In this document: positions 7,090 through 13,369 of the stretch, in pieces
Layout of the letters: each line of letters opens with the position of its first letter
How positions within the stretch are numbered: the stretch's first letter is position 1
Assembly (NCBI GenBank): GCA_013290035.1
Contig: JABCYT010000028.1
Location: 1-13,369, forward strand
DNA from: Alphaproteobacteria bacterium
Lineage (GTDB): Bacteria > Pseudomonadota > Alphaproteobacteria > Reyranellales > Reyranellaceae
DNA: 13,369 nucleotides
Reading direction: 5' to 3'
Made by a program: the position numbers and the translations under genes
Notes under the pieces: generated by a model
Told to the model about the DNA's origin: nothing
Databases searched by the model: none
The model's input: the letters and a program-made list of their open reading frames with translations, nothing else

Positions 7090-8256
7090 TCACGCCGCCT
7101 TCGGCTTGCCGAGCAGGTGATCGGAGATGATGCGCTGCTGGATCTCCGATGTGCCTTCGAAGATCTTGGTCAGCCGCGCATCGCGCCAATAGCGCTCGAC
7201 GGCGTGCAGGGTCGTATAGCCCGCGCCGCCCAGCACTTGCAGCGCCTCGGAGGTCACCCGCTCGGCCATCTCGGACGCGAAGAGCTTCACCATCGCCGCC
7301 TCCTTGTCGCAGCGCCGCTTCTGGTCGATCTCGTCGCAGACGAAATACATCAGCTGACGCGCCGCCTCGATCTCGGTCGCCATGCGGGCGAGGCGAAAGC
7401 GCGTGTTCTGGAAGTCGCCGATCGCCTGGCCGAACTGCCGGCGCTCCTGGGCATAGGCGGTGGCGTCCTCGAGCGCGCCGCGCGCCAGCCCGATGGCGCG
7501 CGCCGCCGTGTGCGCGCGGGCGCGCTCCAGCCCGGCCGAGATGTAGTAGAAAGCGCGGCCTTCCTCGCCGATCAGCGCCGAGCCGGGCAGGCGGCAATCG
7601 TCGAAAGCGAGTTCCCAGGTCTTCCAGCCGAAATAGCCGATCTTGGGAATCGGTGCGCCCCTCACGCCGGGGGGCAGCGTGCCGCGCGGCTTCTCGATCA
7701 GGAAGGACGAGAGGCCGACATGCTTGCGCTTGGGGTCGGGCGGATCGGAGGTGCGCGCCACCAGCATGATGTAATCGGCGCCGTCGGCGAAGGTGCACCA
7801 GTATTTGTTGCCGTTGATCACCCAGCCGTCGCCGTCCTTGCGGGCGCGGCAGGCGATGCTGCCGAGGTCCGAGCCGACATCGGGCTCAGACATCGCCGCC
7901 GCGCCCAGGAACTCGCCGCGGGCGGCACGCGGCAGGAACACCGCGCGCTGCGCCTCGGTCATGCCGCGGCCGGCGCTGAGGCCGTTGCCGCGGGCGATGA
8001 CGGAAGCCACGCTCATCCAGGCGCGCGCCAGCTCCTCGGTGATCAGGCAATACTCGAAGACGCCCAGCCCCAGGCCGCCATACTGCTCGGGGATGACGAT
8101 GCCGAAATAACCCATGTCGGCGAGCTTTTGGATCAGCTCGCGCGGCATGTCGCCTTTCTCCGGATCGAGCTTGTTGGCGAGCGGCAGCACCTCCTTCATG
8201 GCGAAGGCGCGGGCCGTCTCCTGGATCAGCCGGCGCTCGTCCGTCATGTAGCCCAT
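7090..8256 (-). CDS. Acyl-CoA dehydrogenase
   Basis: This 388-residue flavoenzyme would introduce a 2,3 double bond into an acyl-CoA, passing electrons to ETF. The layout is the standard three-domain one: an N-terminal helical domain, the FAD/substrate motif AMSEPDVGSD (121-130) with the following beta domain (WVINGNKYW, 145-153), and a C-terminal helical domain with ERRQFGQAI (271-279), LGGAGY (342-347) and IFEGTSEIQ (365-373). Glu367 sits where MCAD-type enzymes have their catalytic base. No targeting signal is present; it is cytoplasmic. ATG 8256 is chosen because GGGAGA lies six bases upstream and the length fits the family. The reading frame extends to 8373, but those 39 residues resemble no acyl-CoA dehydrogenase. 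Chain-length specificity cannot be read from sequence. The ion-channel gene follows after one base. Confidence 0.95.
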   Translation of the reverse strand: MGYMTDERRLIQETARAFAMKEVLPLANKLDPEKGDMPRELIQKLADMGYFGIVIPEQYGGLGLGVFEYCLITEELARAWMSVASVIARGNGLSAGRGMTEAQRAVFLPRAARGEFLGAAAMSEPDVGSDLGSIACRARKDGDGWVINGNKYWCTFADGADYIMLVARTSDPPDPKRKHVGLSSFLIEKPRGTLPPGVRGAPIPKIGYFGWKTWELAFDDCRLPGSALIGEEGRAFYYISAGLERARAHTAARAIGLARGALEDATAYAQERRQFGQAIGDFQNTRFRLARMATEIEAARQLMYFVCDEIDQKRRCDKEAAMVKLFASEMAERVTSEALQVLGGAGYTTLHAVERYWRDARLTKIFEGTSEIQQRIISDHLLGKPKAA

Positions 8257-8384
8257 GGCGTTTCTCCCTGCATTGCCCCAGCATAGCAGCCAAGGCCCTG
8301 CCCGGCTCAAGGCCACGATGATGAAGCGCGACCGCGCTAGGCGGGCCGAGGTGGTGAAGGCGGTTGGCGCCAAGGTGGACTGAC
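8257..8384. promoter_or_regulatory. Divergent intergenic region
   Basis: These 128 bases separate two divergent genes and must hold promoters for both unless one is read from elsewhere. The reverse-strand site GGGAGA (8263-8268) serves the dehydrogenase; AAGGTGG (8372-8378) serves the plus-strand gene. TTGGCGCCAA (8364-8373) is a perfect 10-bp palindrome that could be an operator, but it is short and GC-rich, so chance is possible. I see no convincing -35/-10 pair. Confidence 0.35.
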
Positions 8385-9542
8385 ATGAAGCACAGCGACG
8401 AGCGCATCCTCACGACGCATGTCGGCAGCTTGCCGCGCAACGCGGTGCTGACCGACCTCCTGATCCGCGACGAGGCGGGGGAGGTTGTCGACAAGGCCGA
8501 GCTCGCGCGCCAGAGCGAGGCCGCCGTGCGCCATGTGGTAGCGCAGCAGGCCGCCGCCGGCGTCGACATCGTGAACGACGGCGAGCAGCCACGGGTCGGC
8601 TTCCAGACCTACGTGGCGCAGCGCATGAAAGGCTTCGGCGGCGAATCGAAGCGGCCGCGCTCGCTCGATTACACCCGGTTCCCGGTGTGGGCCGAGCAGC
8701 TCGCACGGCGCTTTCCCCGGCGAGCCAAGATCACCAACGCGCCGCAGGCCGTGGCCGGCGTAGCCTATGAAGACCTGACGGCAGCGCAGGAGGAATGCCG
8801 CATGTTCCGCGCCGCGCTCGATGGCCTCGGCAAGCCGCCGGTCGAGGCCTTCATGACCGCGGCATCGCCCGGCATCATCGCCACCACGCTCCTGAATGCG
8901 CATTACGACAGCCACGAGGCATATGTCTTTGCGCTCGCCCGCCAGATGCGCAAGGAGTACGAGCTGATCGCGCGCGATTTCCTGCTGCAGATCGACGCGC
9001 CGGATCTCGCCATGGAACGCGGCGTGTTGTTCCAGGGCAAGAGCAATGCGGAGTTCGTGAGGATCGCCGAGATGCACGTCGCCGCCCTCAACGAGGCGCT
9101 GGCCGACATCCCGCGCGAGCGCGTGCGGCTCCACTGCTGCTGGGGCAACTACGAGGGCCCGCACCTGCACGACATCCCGATGCGGGAGATATTGCCGGTA
9201 CTCTACCAGGCCAGGGTGGGCGGGCTCAGCATCGAGTTCGCCAATCCGCGGCACCAGCACGAGTACACCGCGCTCAAGCAGGCCAGGCCGCCGGCTGAGT
9301 TCGTGCTGCTGCCGGGCGTGATCGACTCGCTCACCAACTTCGTCGAGCATCCCGAGGTGGTGGCGAACCGCATTTGCGAGGCGGTCGACGCCGTGGGCGA
9401 CCGCAGCCGCGTCATCGCCTCCGTCGATTGCGGCTTCGGTACCTTTGCCGGCAGTGAATACGTCGCCGAGGACGTGGTGTGGCAGAAGCTGAAAGCCTGT
9501 CGCGAAGGCGCCGATATCGCGACGAAACGCCTATGGGGTTAG
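8385..9542 (+). CDS. Cobalamin-independent methionine synthase (MetE) C-terminal-domain-like protein
   Basis: This 385-residue protein belongs to the UROD/MetE-like TIM-barrel superfamily. It starts with the typical HVGSLPR and carries candidate zinc ligands as in MetE: His250 and Cys252 (HCCWGN), a Glu in the following strand (Glu284 in SIEFANP is the best candidate) and Cys349 (VDCGFGT). Such enzymes activate a thiol on zinc for alkyl transfer. It is about half the length of full MetE (around 750 residues) and lacks the N-terminal barrel, so it may be a core-type methionine synthase or may move another alkyl group; epoxyalkane:CoM transferase is a related activity. ATG 8385 is preferred because AAGGTGG lies six bases upstream; an upstream in-frame GTG... 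TTG extension to 8364 overlaps the ribosome binding site. It is transcribed alone, divergent from the dehydrogenase and convergent with the GMC gene. Confidence 0.88.
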   Translation: MKHSDERILTTHVGSLPRNAVLTDLLIRDEAGEVVDKAELARQSEAAVRHVVAQQAAAGVDIVNDGEQPRVGFQTYVAQRMKGFGGESKRPRSLDYTRFPVWAEQLARRFPRRAKITNAPQAVAGVAYEDLTAAQEECRMFRAALDGLGKPPVEAFMTAASPGIIATTLLNAHYDSHEAYVFALARQMRKEYELIARDFLLQIDAPDLAMERGVLFQGKSNAEFVRIAEMHVAALNEALADIPRERVRLHCCWGNYEGPHLHDIPMREILPVLYQARVGGLSIEFANPRHQHEYTALKQARPPAEFVLLPGVIDSLTNFVEHPEVVANRICEAVDAVGDRSRVIASVDCGFGTFAGSEYVAEDVVWQKLKACREGADIATKRLWG

Positions 9543-9571
9543 CGCGTTATCCTCTTCTGGAACCGGCTTGA

Positions 9572-11167
9572 TTAGGCCGCCGCGTCCTCGCGGATCATCG
9601 CCGCGCCCTTCTCGGCGATCATGATCGTGGGGGCGTTGGTGTTGCCGGTGGTGAGAGTCGGCATCACCGAGGCGTCGATCACCCTCAGGCCCTGGAGTCC
9701 GCGTACCCGGAGCCGCGAATCGACCACGGCGCGCGGATCCTCGCCCATCTTGCAGGTGCCGACCGGATGATAGAGCGTGTTGCCGGCGCGGCGGGCATAG
9801 GCCAGCAGGTCGGCGTCGCTCACAAGGTCGGGGCCGGGCTGGATCTCGCCCGCGCTGTGCTGCTTGAGCGCCGGCGCCGCAAAGATGCGACGCACATGGC
9901 GCGTGCCCCCGAGCAGAGCCAATTCGTCGGTGTGCGTGGTGAGGTAGTTTGGCTTGATTGCCGGCCGTGCGAAGGGATCGGGCGAGGCCGCCATGATGGT
10001 GCCGCGGCTGTCGGGCTTCACCACGCAGACCACGCAGCTCATGCCGGGCTTGTCATCGAGCTGGCCGAACTTCAGGGGATGCGTGCTGCCCGGCGTGAAC
10101 AGCAGCTGCAGGTCGGGCGAGGCGAGGCCCTCGCGGCTGTCGCAGAAAAGCTGCGCCGTGGTGACGCCGAAGGTGAGGGCGCCCTTGCCGGTGAGCGCAA
10201 AACGCACGATCTCCGGCAGCACGCGCGGGAAGCGGGCGACCTCGTTCACCGTCGGCGTGCCGTGCACGCGATGCACGACGCGGATCACGTAGTGGTCGAT
10301 CAGGTTCGACCCCACGCCCGCGAGGTCGTGCACCACGGGAATGCCGAGCGACTGCAGGTGCGCTGCCGGTCCGACGCCGGAGACATGCAGGATATGCGGG
10401 GAATTGATCGTTCCGCCCGAGACGATGACCTCGCGGTTGGCGCGCACCTCGGTGAGGTTGCCGCCGCGCCGGAAGGAGACGCCGACGCAGCGCTTGCCCT
10501 CGAACAGGAGCCTGCCGCCCTGCGCATCGGTTTCGACCCGGAGGTTGGGACGCCGCCGCGCCTCGCGCAAGAAAGTCTGCGCCGTCGAGCCGCGGAAGCG
10601 GCCGCGCCGTGTCATCTGCGAATAGCCGACGCCCGAGCGCTGCTTGCCGTTGAGATCGGGATTGAACGGGAAGCCGGCCTGCTGGGCGGCTTCGACGAAG
10701 CGGTGGGTGAGGGCCAAGATGGTGCGGTAGTCCTCGACCTTGAGCGGGCCGCCTTGGCCGCGCACCTCGGAGTCGCCGCCCTGCACGTAATGCTCGGACT
10801 TCTTGAAGTAGGGCAGCACGTCGTCGTAGCTCCAGCCGCGATTGCCCATCTGCGCCCAGCCGTCGAAGTCGGCCGGCGCGCCGCGCACATAGAGCATGCC
10901 GTTGATCGAGCTCGAGCCGCCCATCACCCGGCCGCGCGGCCATTCCATGCGGCGCTCGCCCGTGCCCTTTTCGGGCTCGGTCGTGTAGTTCCAGTTGACC
11001 AGCGGATTGCGGATCAGCGAGCGCATGCCGGCCGGGATATGGATCATCGGATGCCAGTCGCTGGGGCCGGCCTCGAGCAGGACCACCGAGGCGCCCGTTT
11101 CCGACAGACGAGACGCGACCACGCAGCCGGCCGAGCCGGCGCCCACCACCACATAATCCGCCCTCAT
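9572..11167 (-). CDS. GMC family FAD-dependent oxidoreductase (choline dehydrogenase/alcohol oxidase-like)
   Basis: This 531-residue flavoprotein would oxidise an alcohol to an aldehyde or ketone. The Rossmann motif VVGAGSAG (7-14) binds FAD, with LLEAG ending the second strand. GMC signature 1 is GRVMGGSSSINGMLYVRG and signature 2 is near GGTINSPHILHVSGVGP. The catalytic pair is His467 (YHPVGTC) and Asn511 (TGNTNAPT), almost the same spacing as His466/Asn510 of choline oxidase. There is no signal peptide. The start at ATG 11167 places the nucleotide-binding strand four residues in, as usual for the family; the frame stays open to 11242 but the extra residues look non-native. A strong Shine-Dalgarno just upstream serves an out-of-frame ATG instead (see the mini-ORF). 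The substrate is unknown; divergence from the ThDP-enzyme gene suggests joint control. Confidence 0.94.
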   Translation of the reverse strand: MRADYVVVGAGSAGCVVASRLSETGASVVLLEAGPSDWHPMIHIPAGMRSLIRNPLVNWNYTTEPEKGTGERRMEWPRGRVMGGSSSINGMLYVRGAPADFDGWAQMGNRGWSYDDVLPYFKKSEHYVQGGDSEVRGQGGPLKVEDYRTILALTHRFVEAAQQAGFPFNPDLNGKQRSGVGYSQMTRRGRFRGSTAQTFLREARRRPNLRVETDAQGGRLLFEGKRCVGVSFRRGGNLTEVRANREVIVSGGTINSPHILHVSGVGPAAHLQSLGIPVVHDLAGVGSNLIDHYVIRVVHRVHGTPTVNEVARFPRVLPEIVRFALTGKGALTFGVTTAQLFCDSREGLASPDLQLLFTPGSTHPLKFGQLDDKPGMSCVVCVVKPDSRGTIMAASPDPFARPAIKPNYLTTHTDELALLGGTRHVRRIFAAPALKQHSAGEIQPGPDLVSDADLLAYARRAGNTLYHPVGTCKMGEDPRAVVDSRLRVRGLQGLRVIDASVMPTLTTGNTNAPTIMIAEKGAAMIREDAAA

Positions 11168-11187
11168 GGCGTCGCTCTCATGGCGTT
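11160..11187 (-). repeat. 14-bp tandem duplication at the GMC start
   Basis: Read on the minus strand, AACGCCATGAGAGC (11187-11174) is followed directly by GACGCCATGAGGGC (11173-11160), identical at 12 of 14 positions. Both copies contain an ATG. Because 14 is not a multiple of three, the upstream ATG is out of frame with the GMC coding sequence. Confidence 0.65.
11164..11181 (-). CDS. Five-codon upstream mini-ORF (MRATP)
   Basis: ATG 11181 has the strongest ribosome binding site in this region (GGGAGAG, six-base spacer), nearly identical to the leader of the acyl-CoA dehydrogenase (GGGAGAAACGCCATG). It encodes only M-R-A-T-P, and its TGA overlaps the GMC start as ATGA (11167-11164). Ribosomes ending here could re-initiate on the GMC gene. 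Whether it is translated is untested; it could simply be a by-product of the 14-base duplication. Confidence 0.3.
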   Translation of the reverse strand: MRATP

Positions 11188-11257
11188 CTCTCCCGATATC
11201 GCTCGACAACCTCCATCGCTTTCCCATACCAAGCAAGAACATTGAAAGGACGGAGCA
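11168..11257. promoter_or_regulatory. 90-base divergent intergenic region
   Basis: The GMC gene and the ThDP-enzyme gene are read away from this short segment. It contains the minus-strand GGGAGAG site (11188-11194) and the plus-strand AAAGGACGGAG site (about 11245-11255). I could not pick a convincing sigma-70 promoter for either strand. The tight spacing makes shared control by a regulator encoded elsewhere plausible. Confidence 0.3.
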
Positions 11258-12910
11258 ATGCGCGGTCGGCAGGTGTTCTTGGAGACGCTTCTAGCCCACG
11301 GCGTCGATCGCATCTTCGGCAATCCCGGCACGACCGAGAGTCCGCTGCTCGATTCTCTGCTCGACTATCCGCAGCTGCAGTACATCGTGCATCTGCACGA
11401 GGGCGTGGCGGTCGGCGCCGCGAACTTCTACGGCCAGGCGAGCGGCAGGACGGCGTTCGTCAACCTGCACGTGGCGCCGGGGCTGGGCAACGCCATCGGC
11501 ATGATCTACGGCGCCCTCAAGAACAACACGCCGATGGTGGTGACGGCGGGCCAGCAGGACACACGCCTCAGGCTGCGCGATCCTGTGCTGGGCCACGACC
11601 TCGCGGCGATCGCGGCCCCCGTCACCAAATGGAGCGTGCAGGTCGAGCGGGCCGACGAGATGGGACCGATCCTGCAACGCGCCTTCAAGATCGCCAACGA
11701 GGCGCCGGCCGGCCCGGTGTTCGTGGCGCTCCCCATCAATGTCATGGAGCAGGAGACCAACGTGCCGGCGGGCAAGCCCGCGCATTTGTTCTCCGCAAGT
11801 CGTCCCGATCCGGCCGGCATCGAGGCCATGGCGAGGCTGCTGATTGCTGCCAAGAATCCCACCATCGTGGCGGGCGATGAGGTCGCGCGCGCCGGCGCCG
11901 ATAAGACCCTGGAGAAGCTGGTCGAGCGTATCGGCGCCTCGGTGTGGTTCGAGGGCCTGCGCGGCCGCAATTCATTTCCGACCGATCATCCCGCCTGGCG
12001 CGGCACGCTCGCCTTCGATGCCGCAGGCATCGCCGAGCAGTTTGCCGACAACGATCTGGTGCTGATGGTGAGTGGGCCGTTCTTCGAGGAAGTCTGGTAC
12101 GCGCCCGGCTCGCCATTCCCGCCAGGTTGCAAGGTTCTGCAGATCGAAGCCGCACCGTCGCGGCTTGCCTACAACTTTGCGATCGATGCCGGTGTCATCG
12201 CCAATGTCGATGCCGCGCTCGAGGCGCTTTGGCTGACGACGACTGGCGTGAATGGTGCCGCCGCCCGGGCGCGCCAGGAGGCGTTCCGGGCGCAGAAGGT
12301 GTCTGACGATGCGGCGCAGAAGGCGCGCGTGCAAAAAGCCTGGTCGCGCACGCCGACCTCGATGGCGCGCGCCATGGCTGAGATCAGAAACGGCACGCCC
12401 GCCAACGTCGTCGTCGTCGACGAGACCATCACGGCCAATCTCGACCTGTTCAAGACCTTCACCTTTTCAGGGCCGGGCGACTATTACAGCGGTCGCGGTG
12501 GCGGCATCGGCCAGGGCGTGGCGGGCGCCATCGGGGTGGCGGTGGCTGACACCAGGCGGCCGATCCTCTGCCTGTCGGGCGACGGCTCATCGATGTATTC
12601 CATCCAGGCGCTGTGGACGGCGGCGCATCACGATCTGCCGATCGTCTTCGTCATCCTGGCCAACCGCGAATACCGCGTGCTCAAGCACAATATCGACGCC
12701 TACCGGCAACGCTTCGATGTGAAGTCCAACAAGCCCTACATGCACATGGACCTGACGGGTCCCGTGCTGGGCTTCGTCGATCTGGCCAAGGGCATGGGTG
12801 TCGCCGGCACGCTCGTCACGAAGGCCGAAGACATCCAGGGCGCCGTGGCGGCCGCCTTCAAGTCGGGCAAGCCGCACTTGATCGAGATCGAGATCGAAGG
12901 GAAAAGGTGA
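11258..12910 (+). CDS. ThDP-dependent enzyme of the benzoylformate decarboxylase/acetolactate synthase family
   Basis: The 550-residue product has the three-domain ThDP architecture. Its N-terminal (PYR) domain aligns well with Pseudomonas benzoylformate decarboxylase: FGNPGTTE (20-27), catalytic Glu48 in LHEGVAVG, and NLHVAPGLGN with His71 where that enzyme has His70. The C-terminal (PP) domain has GDGSSMY (441-447) and Asn469, the Mg-ThDP binding motif with its usual spacing. However, the position of benzoylformate decarboxylase His281 appears to be Val279 (PFFEEVWYAPG, 274-284), and Ser26 is replaced by Thr25. It therefore probably acts on a 2-keto acid or related ketone but need not be a benzoylformate decarboxylase. 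No FAD-specific feature was identified. The start has GGACGGAG a few bases upstream. The DUF1330 gene follows after 22 bases, likely in one operon. Confidence 0.9.
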   Translation: MRGRQVFLETLLAHGVDRIFGNPGTTESPLLDSLLDYPQLQYIVHLHEGVAVGAANFYGQASGRTAFVNLHVAPGLGNAIGMIYGALKNNTPMVVTAGQQDTRLRLRDPVLGHDLAAIAAPVTKWSVQVERADEMGPILQRAFKIANEAPAGPVFVALPINVMEQETNVPAGKPAHLFSASRPDPAGIEAMARLLIAAKNPTIVAGDEVARAGADKTLEKLVERIGASVWFEGLRGRNSFPTDHPAWRGTLAFDAAGIAEQFADNDLVLMVSGPFFEEVWYAPGSPFPPGCKVLQIEAAPSRLAYNFAIDAGVIANVDAALEALWLTTTGVNGAAARARQEAFRAQKVSDDAAQKARVQKAWSRTPTSMARAMAEIRNGTPANVVVVDETITANLDLFKTFTFSGPGDYYSGRGGGIGQGVAGAIGVAVADTRRPILCLSGDGSSMYSIQALWTAAHHDLPIVFVILANREYRVLKHNIDAYRQRFDVKSNKPYMHMDLTGPVLGFVDLAKGMGVAGTLVTKAEDIQGAVAAAFKSGKPHLIEIEIEGKR

Positions 12911-12932
12911 GTCGCGTCAGGAGGGACCTGCC

Positions 12933-13223
12933 ATGAAGGCCTACGTGATTGCTGCCGAGACGATCAAGGATCAGGCGATGTTCGATGAATATCGCAAGGT
13001 CGTGCCGGAAACAGTGGCACCGTTCGGCGGCCGCTTCGTGGCGCGCGGTGGCAACCTCACCGTTCTCGAGGGCGAGTGGCCGCATTCGCGGCTGGTGATC
13101 ATCGAGTTCCCGTCGCGAGCCGACGCCGAGGGTTGGTACAAGTCGCCGGCGTATCAGAAGATCATCTCGCTGAGGCACAAGAGTTCTGTCGGCACTCTGG
13201 TCATCGTCGACGGAGCGCCCTGA
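12933..13223 (+). CDS. DUF1330 domain-containing protein
   Basis: This 96-residue protein matches the DUF1330 family across its length: the opening KAYVIAAETIKD, a central GGRFVARGG and EGEWP, then VIIEFPSRADAEGWYKSPAYQ. The family has a ferredoxin-like alpha+beta fold of the dimeric-barrel type; no reaction is established for it. No signal peptide or membrane segment is present, so it is presumably cytoplasmic. A strong AGGAGGG site lies six bases before the ATG. It follows the ThDP-enzyme gene by 22 bases and probably shares its transcript, hinting at a supporting role (for example binding or converting a product) in the same pathway; that is inference. Confidence 0.92.
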   Translation: MKAYVIAAETIKDQAMFDEYRKVVPETVAPFGGRFVARGGNLTVLEGEWPHSRLVIIEFPSRADAEGWYKSPAYQKIISLRHKSSVGTLVIVDGAP

Positions 13224-13247
13224 GATTATTTATTCATCCCGAGCGAA

Positions 13248-13264
13248 GCCGCCCAAAGGGCGGC
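13248..13264. terminator. GCCGCCC-AAA-GGGCGGC hairpin between convergent genes
   Basis: A perfect 7-bp stem with a three-base loop lies 24 bases past the DUF1330 stop and before the probable stop of a convergent gene. It could end transcription from either side, although no clean T-run follows. The surrounding sequence (about 13233-13281, CATCCCGAGCGAAGCC ... GCAGTCGAGGGACC) resembles short dispersed intergenic repeats of proteobacteria, so it may be a repeat rather than a dedicated terminator. Confidence 0.45.
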
Positions 13265-13298
13265 GCAGTCGAGGGACCTCGTCTTGCGCCCGGCAGGG

Positions 13299-13369
13299 CT
13301 ATTTCTTCTTCGGCTTCGCCCGCACCTTCTGGAACGCCCGTACCTTCGCCTGGTGCGTGCGGGCCGCAT
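13299..13369 (-). CDS. C-terminal fragment of an unidentified basic protein
   Basis: On the minus strand the frame is open from the window edge to a TAG at 13301-13299. It encodes 22 complete codons ending in RTHQAKVRAFQKVRAKPKKK. A Lys/Arg-rich tail with a helical, regularly charged lead-in and a stop just inside an intergenic repeat look like a genuine gene end. The rest lies outside the window, so the family cannot be named. Its product is convergent with the DUF1330 gene. Confidence 0.5.
   Translation of the reverse strand, partial: AARTHQAKVRAFQKVRAKPKKK

Noticed and set aside
6994..8286. 430-codon plus-strand frame opposite the acyl-CoA dehydrogenase
   Set aside because: Antisense shadow of a clear flavoenzyme; its product has no coherent domain and no plausible start signal.
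8257..8373. 39-residue N-terminal extension of the acyl-CoA dehydrogenase
   Set aside because: The extension is unlike the family, and ATG 8256 has a well-spaced GGGAGA site.
9767..11245. 492-codon plus-strand frame opposite the GMC gene
   Set aside because: The minus strand has complete GMC motifs; the plus-strand product is His/Ala/Arg-rich with no recognisable domain.
1..13369. CRISPR array, tRNA, rRNA, integrase, transposase or defence genes
   Set aside because: No regularly spaced direct repeats, cloverleaf-type sequence or relevant protein motifs were seen on either strand.

Overview
The window is GC-rich, densely packed, chromosome-like DNA. Its families (YddA-like fused ABC exporter, acyl-CoA dehydrogenase, GMC oxidoreductase, MetE-C-like protein, benzoylformate-decarboxylase-type ThDP enzyme, DUF1330) and its short hairpin repeats suggest a metabolically versatile soil or freshwater alphaproteobacterium. 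Genus cannot be fixed from sequence alone; a Reyranella- or Bradyrhizobium-like organism is a guess from overall style. I see no phage, transposase, CRISPR, defence, rRNA or tRNA genes.

Layout. Positions 1-2469 (+): the end of a class II aldolase/adducin-family gene, abutted by a fused membrane/ATPase ABC transporter. Positions 2470-2949: a 480-base non-coding block made almost entirely of inverted repeats, including a 254-base imperfect palindrome and a run of 14 G. Positions 2950-5533 (+): a gamma-glutamyltransferase-family hydrolase overlapping an alpha/beta hydrolase whose reading frame is broken near 5254-5276. Positions 5576-8256 (-): an acyl-CoA dehydrogenase, a small ion-channel protein one base after it, then a putative lipoprotein of unknown function. 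Positions 8385-9542 (+): a MetE C-terminal-domain-like protein, divergent from the dehydrogenase. Positions 9572-11167 (-): a GMC flavoprotein oxidoreductase. Positions 11258-13223 (+): a ThDP-dependent enzyme followed by a DUF1330 protein, divergent from the GMC gene. Positions 13299-13369 (-): probably the C-terminal tail of another gene.

How the genes may work together. Most encode small-molecule catabolism. The divergent GMC oxidase and ThDP enzyme/DUF1330 pair share a 90-base intergenic region, so they could be co-regulated and act on related alcohol/2-keto acid substrates; this is inference. The GGT-family enzyme and hydrolase overlap by four bases and were probably translationally coupled before (or apart from) the frame break. 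No new multi-gene system is clearly visible. The points most worth checking are the disrupted hydrolase, the palindromic repeat block, the 14-base duplication at the GMC start, the non-canonical channel filter in the dehydrogenase-channel pair, and the ThDP enzyme lacking a key benzoylformate decarboxylase histidine.
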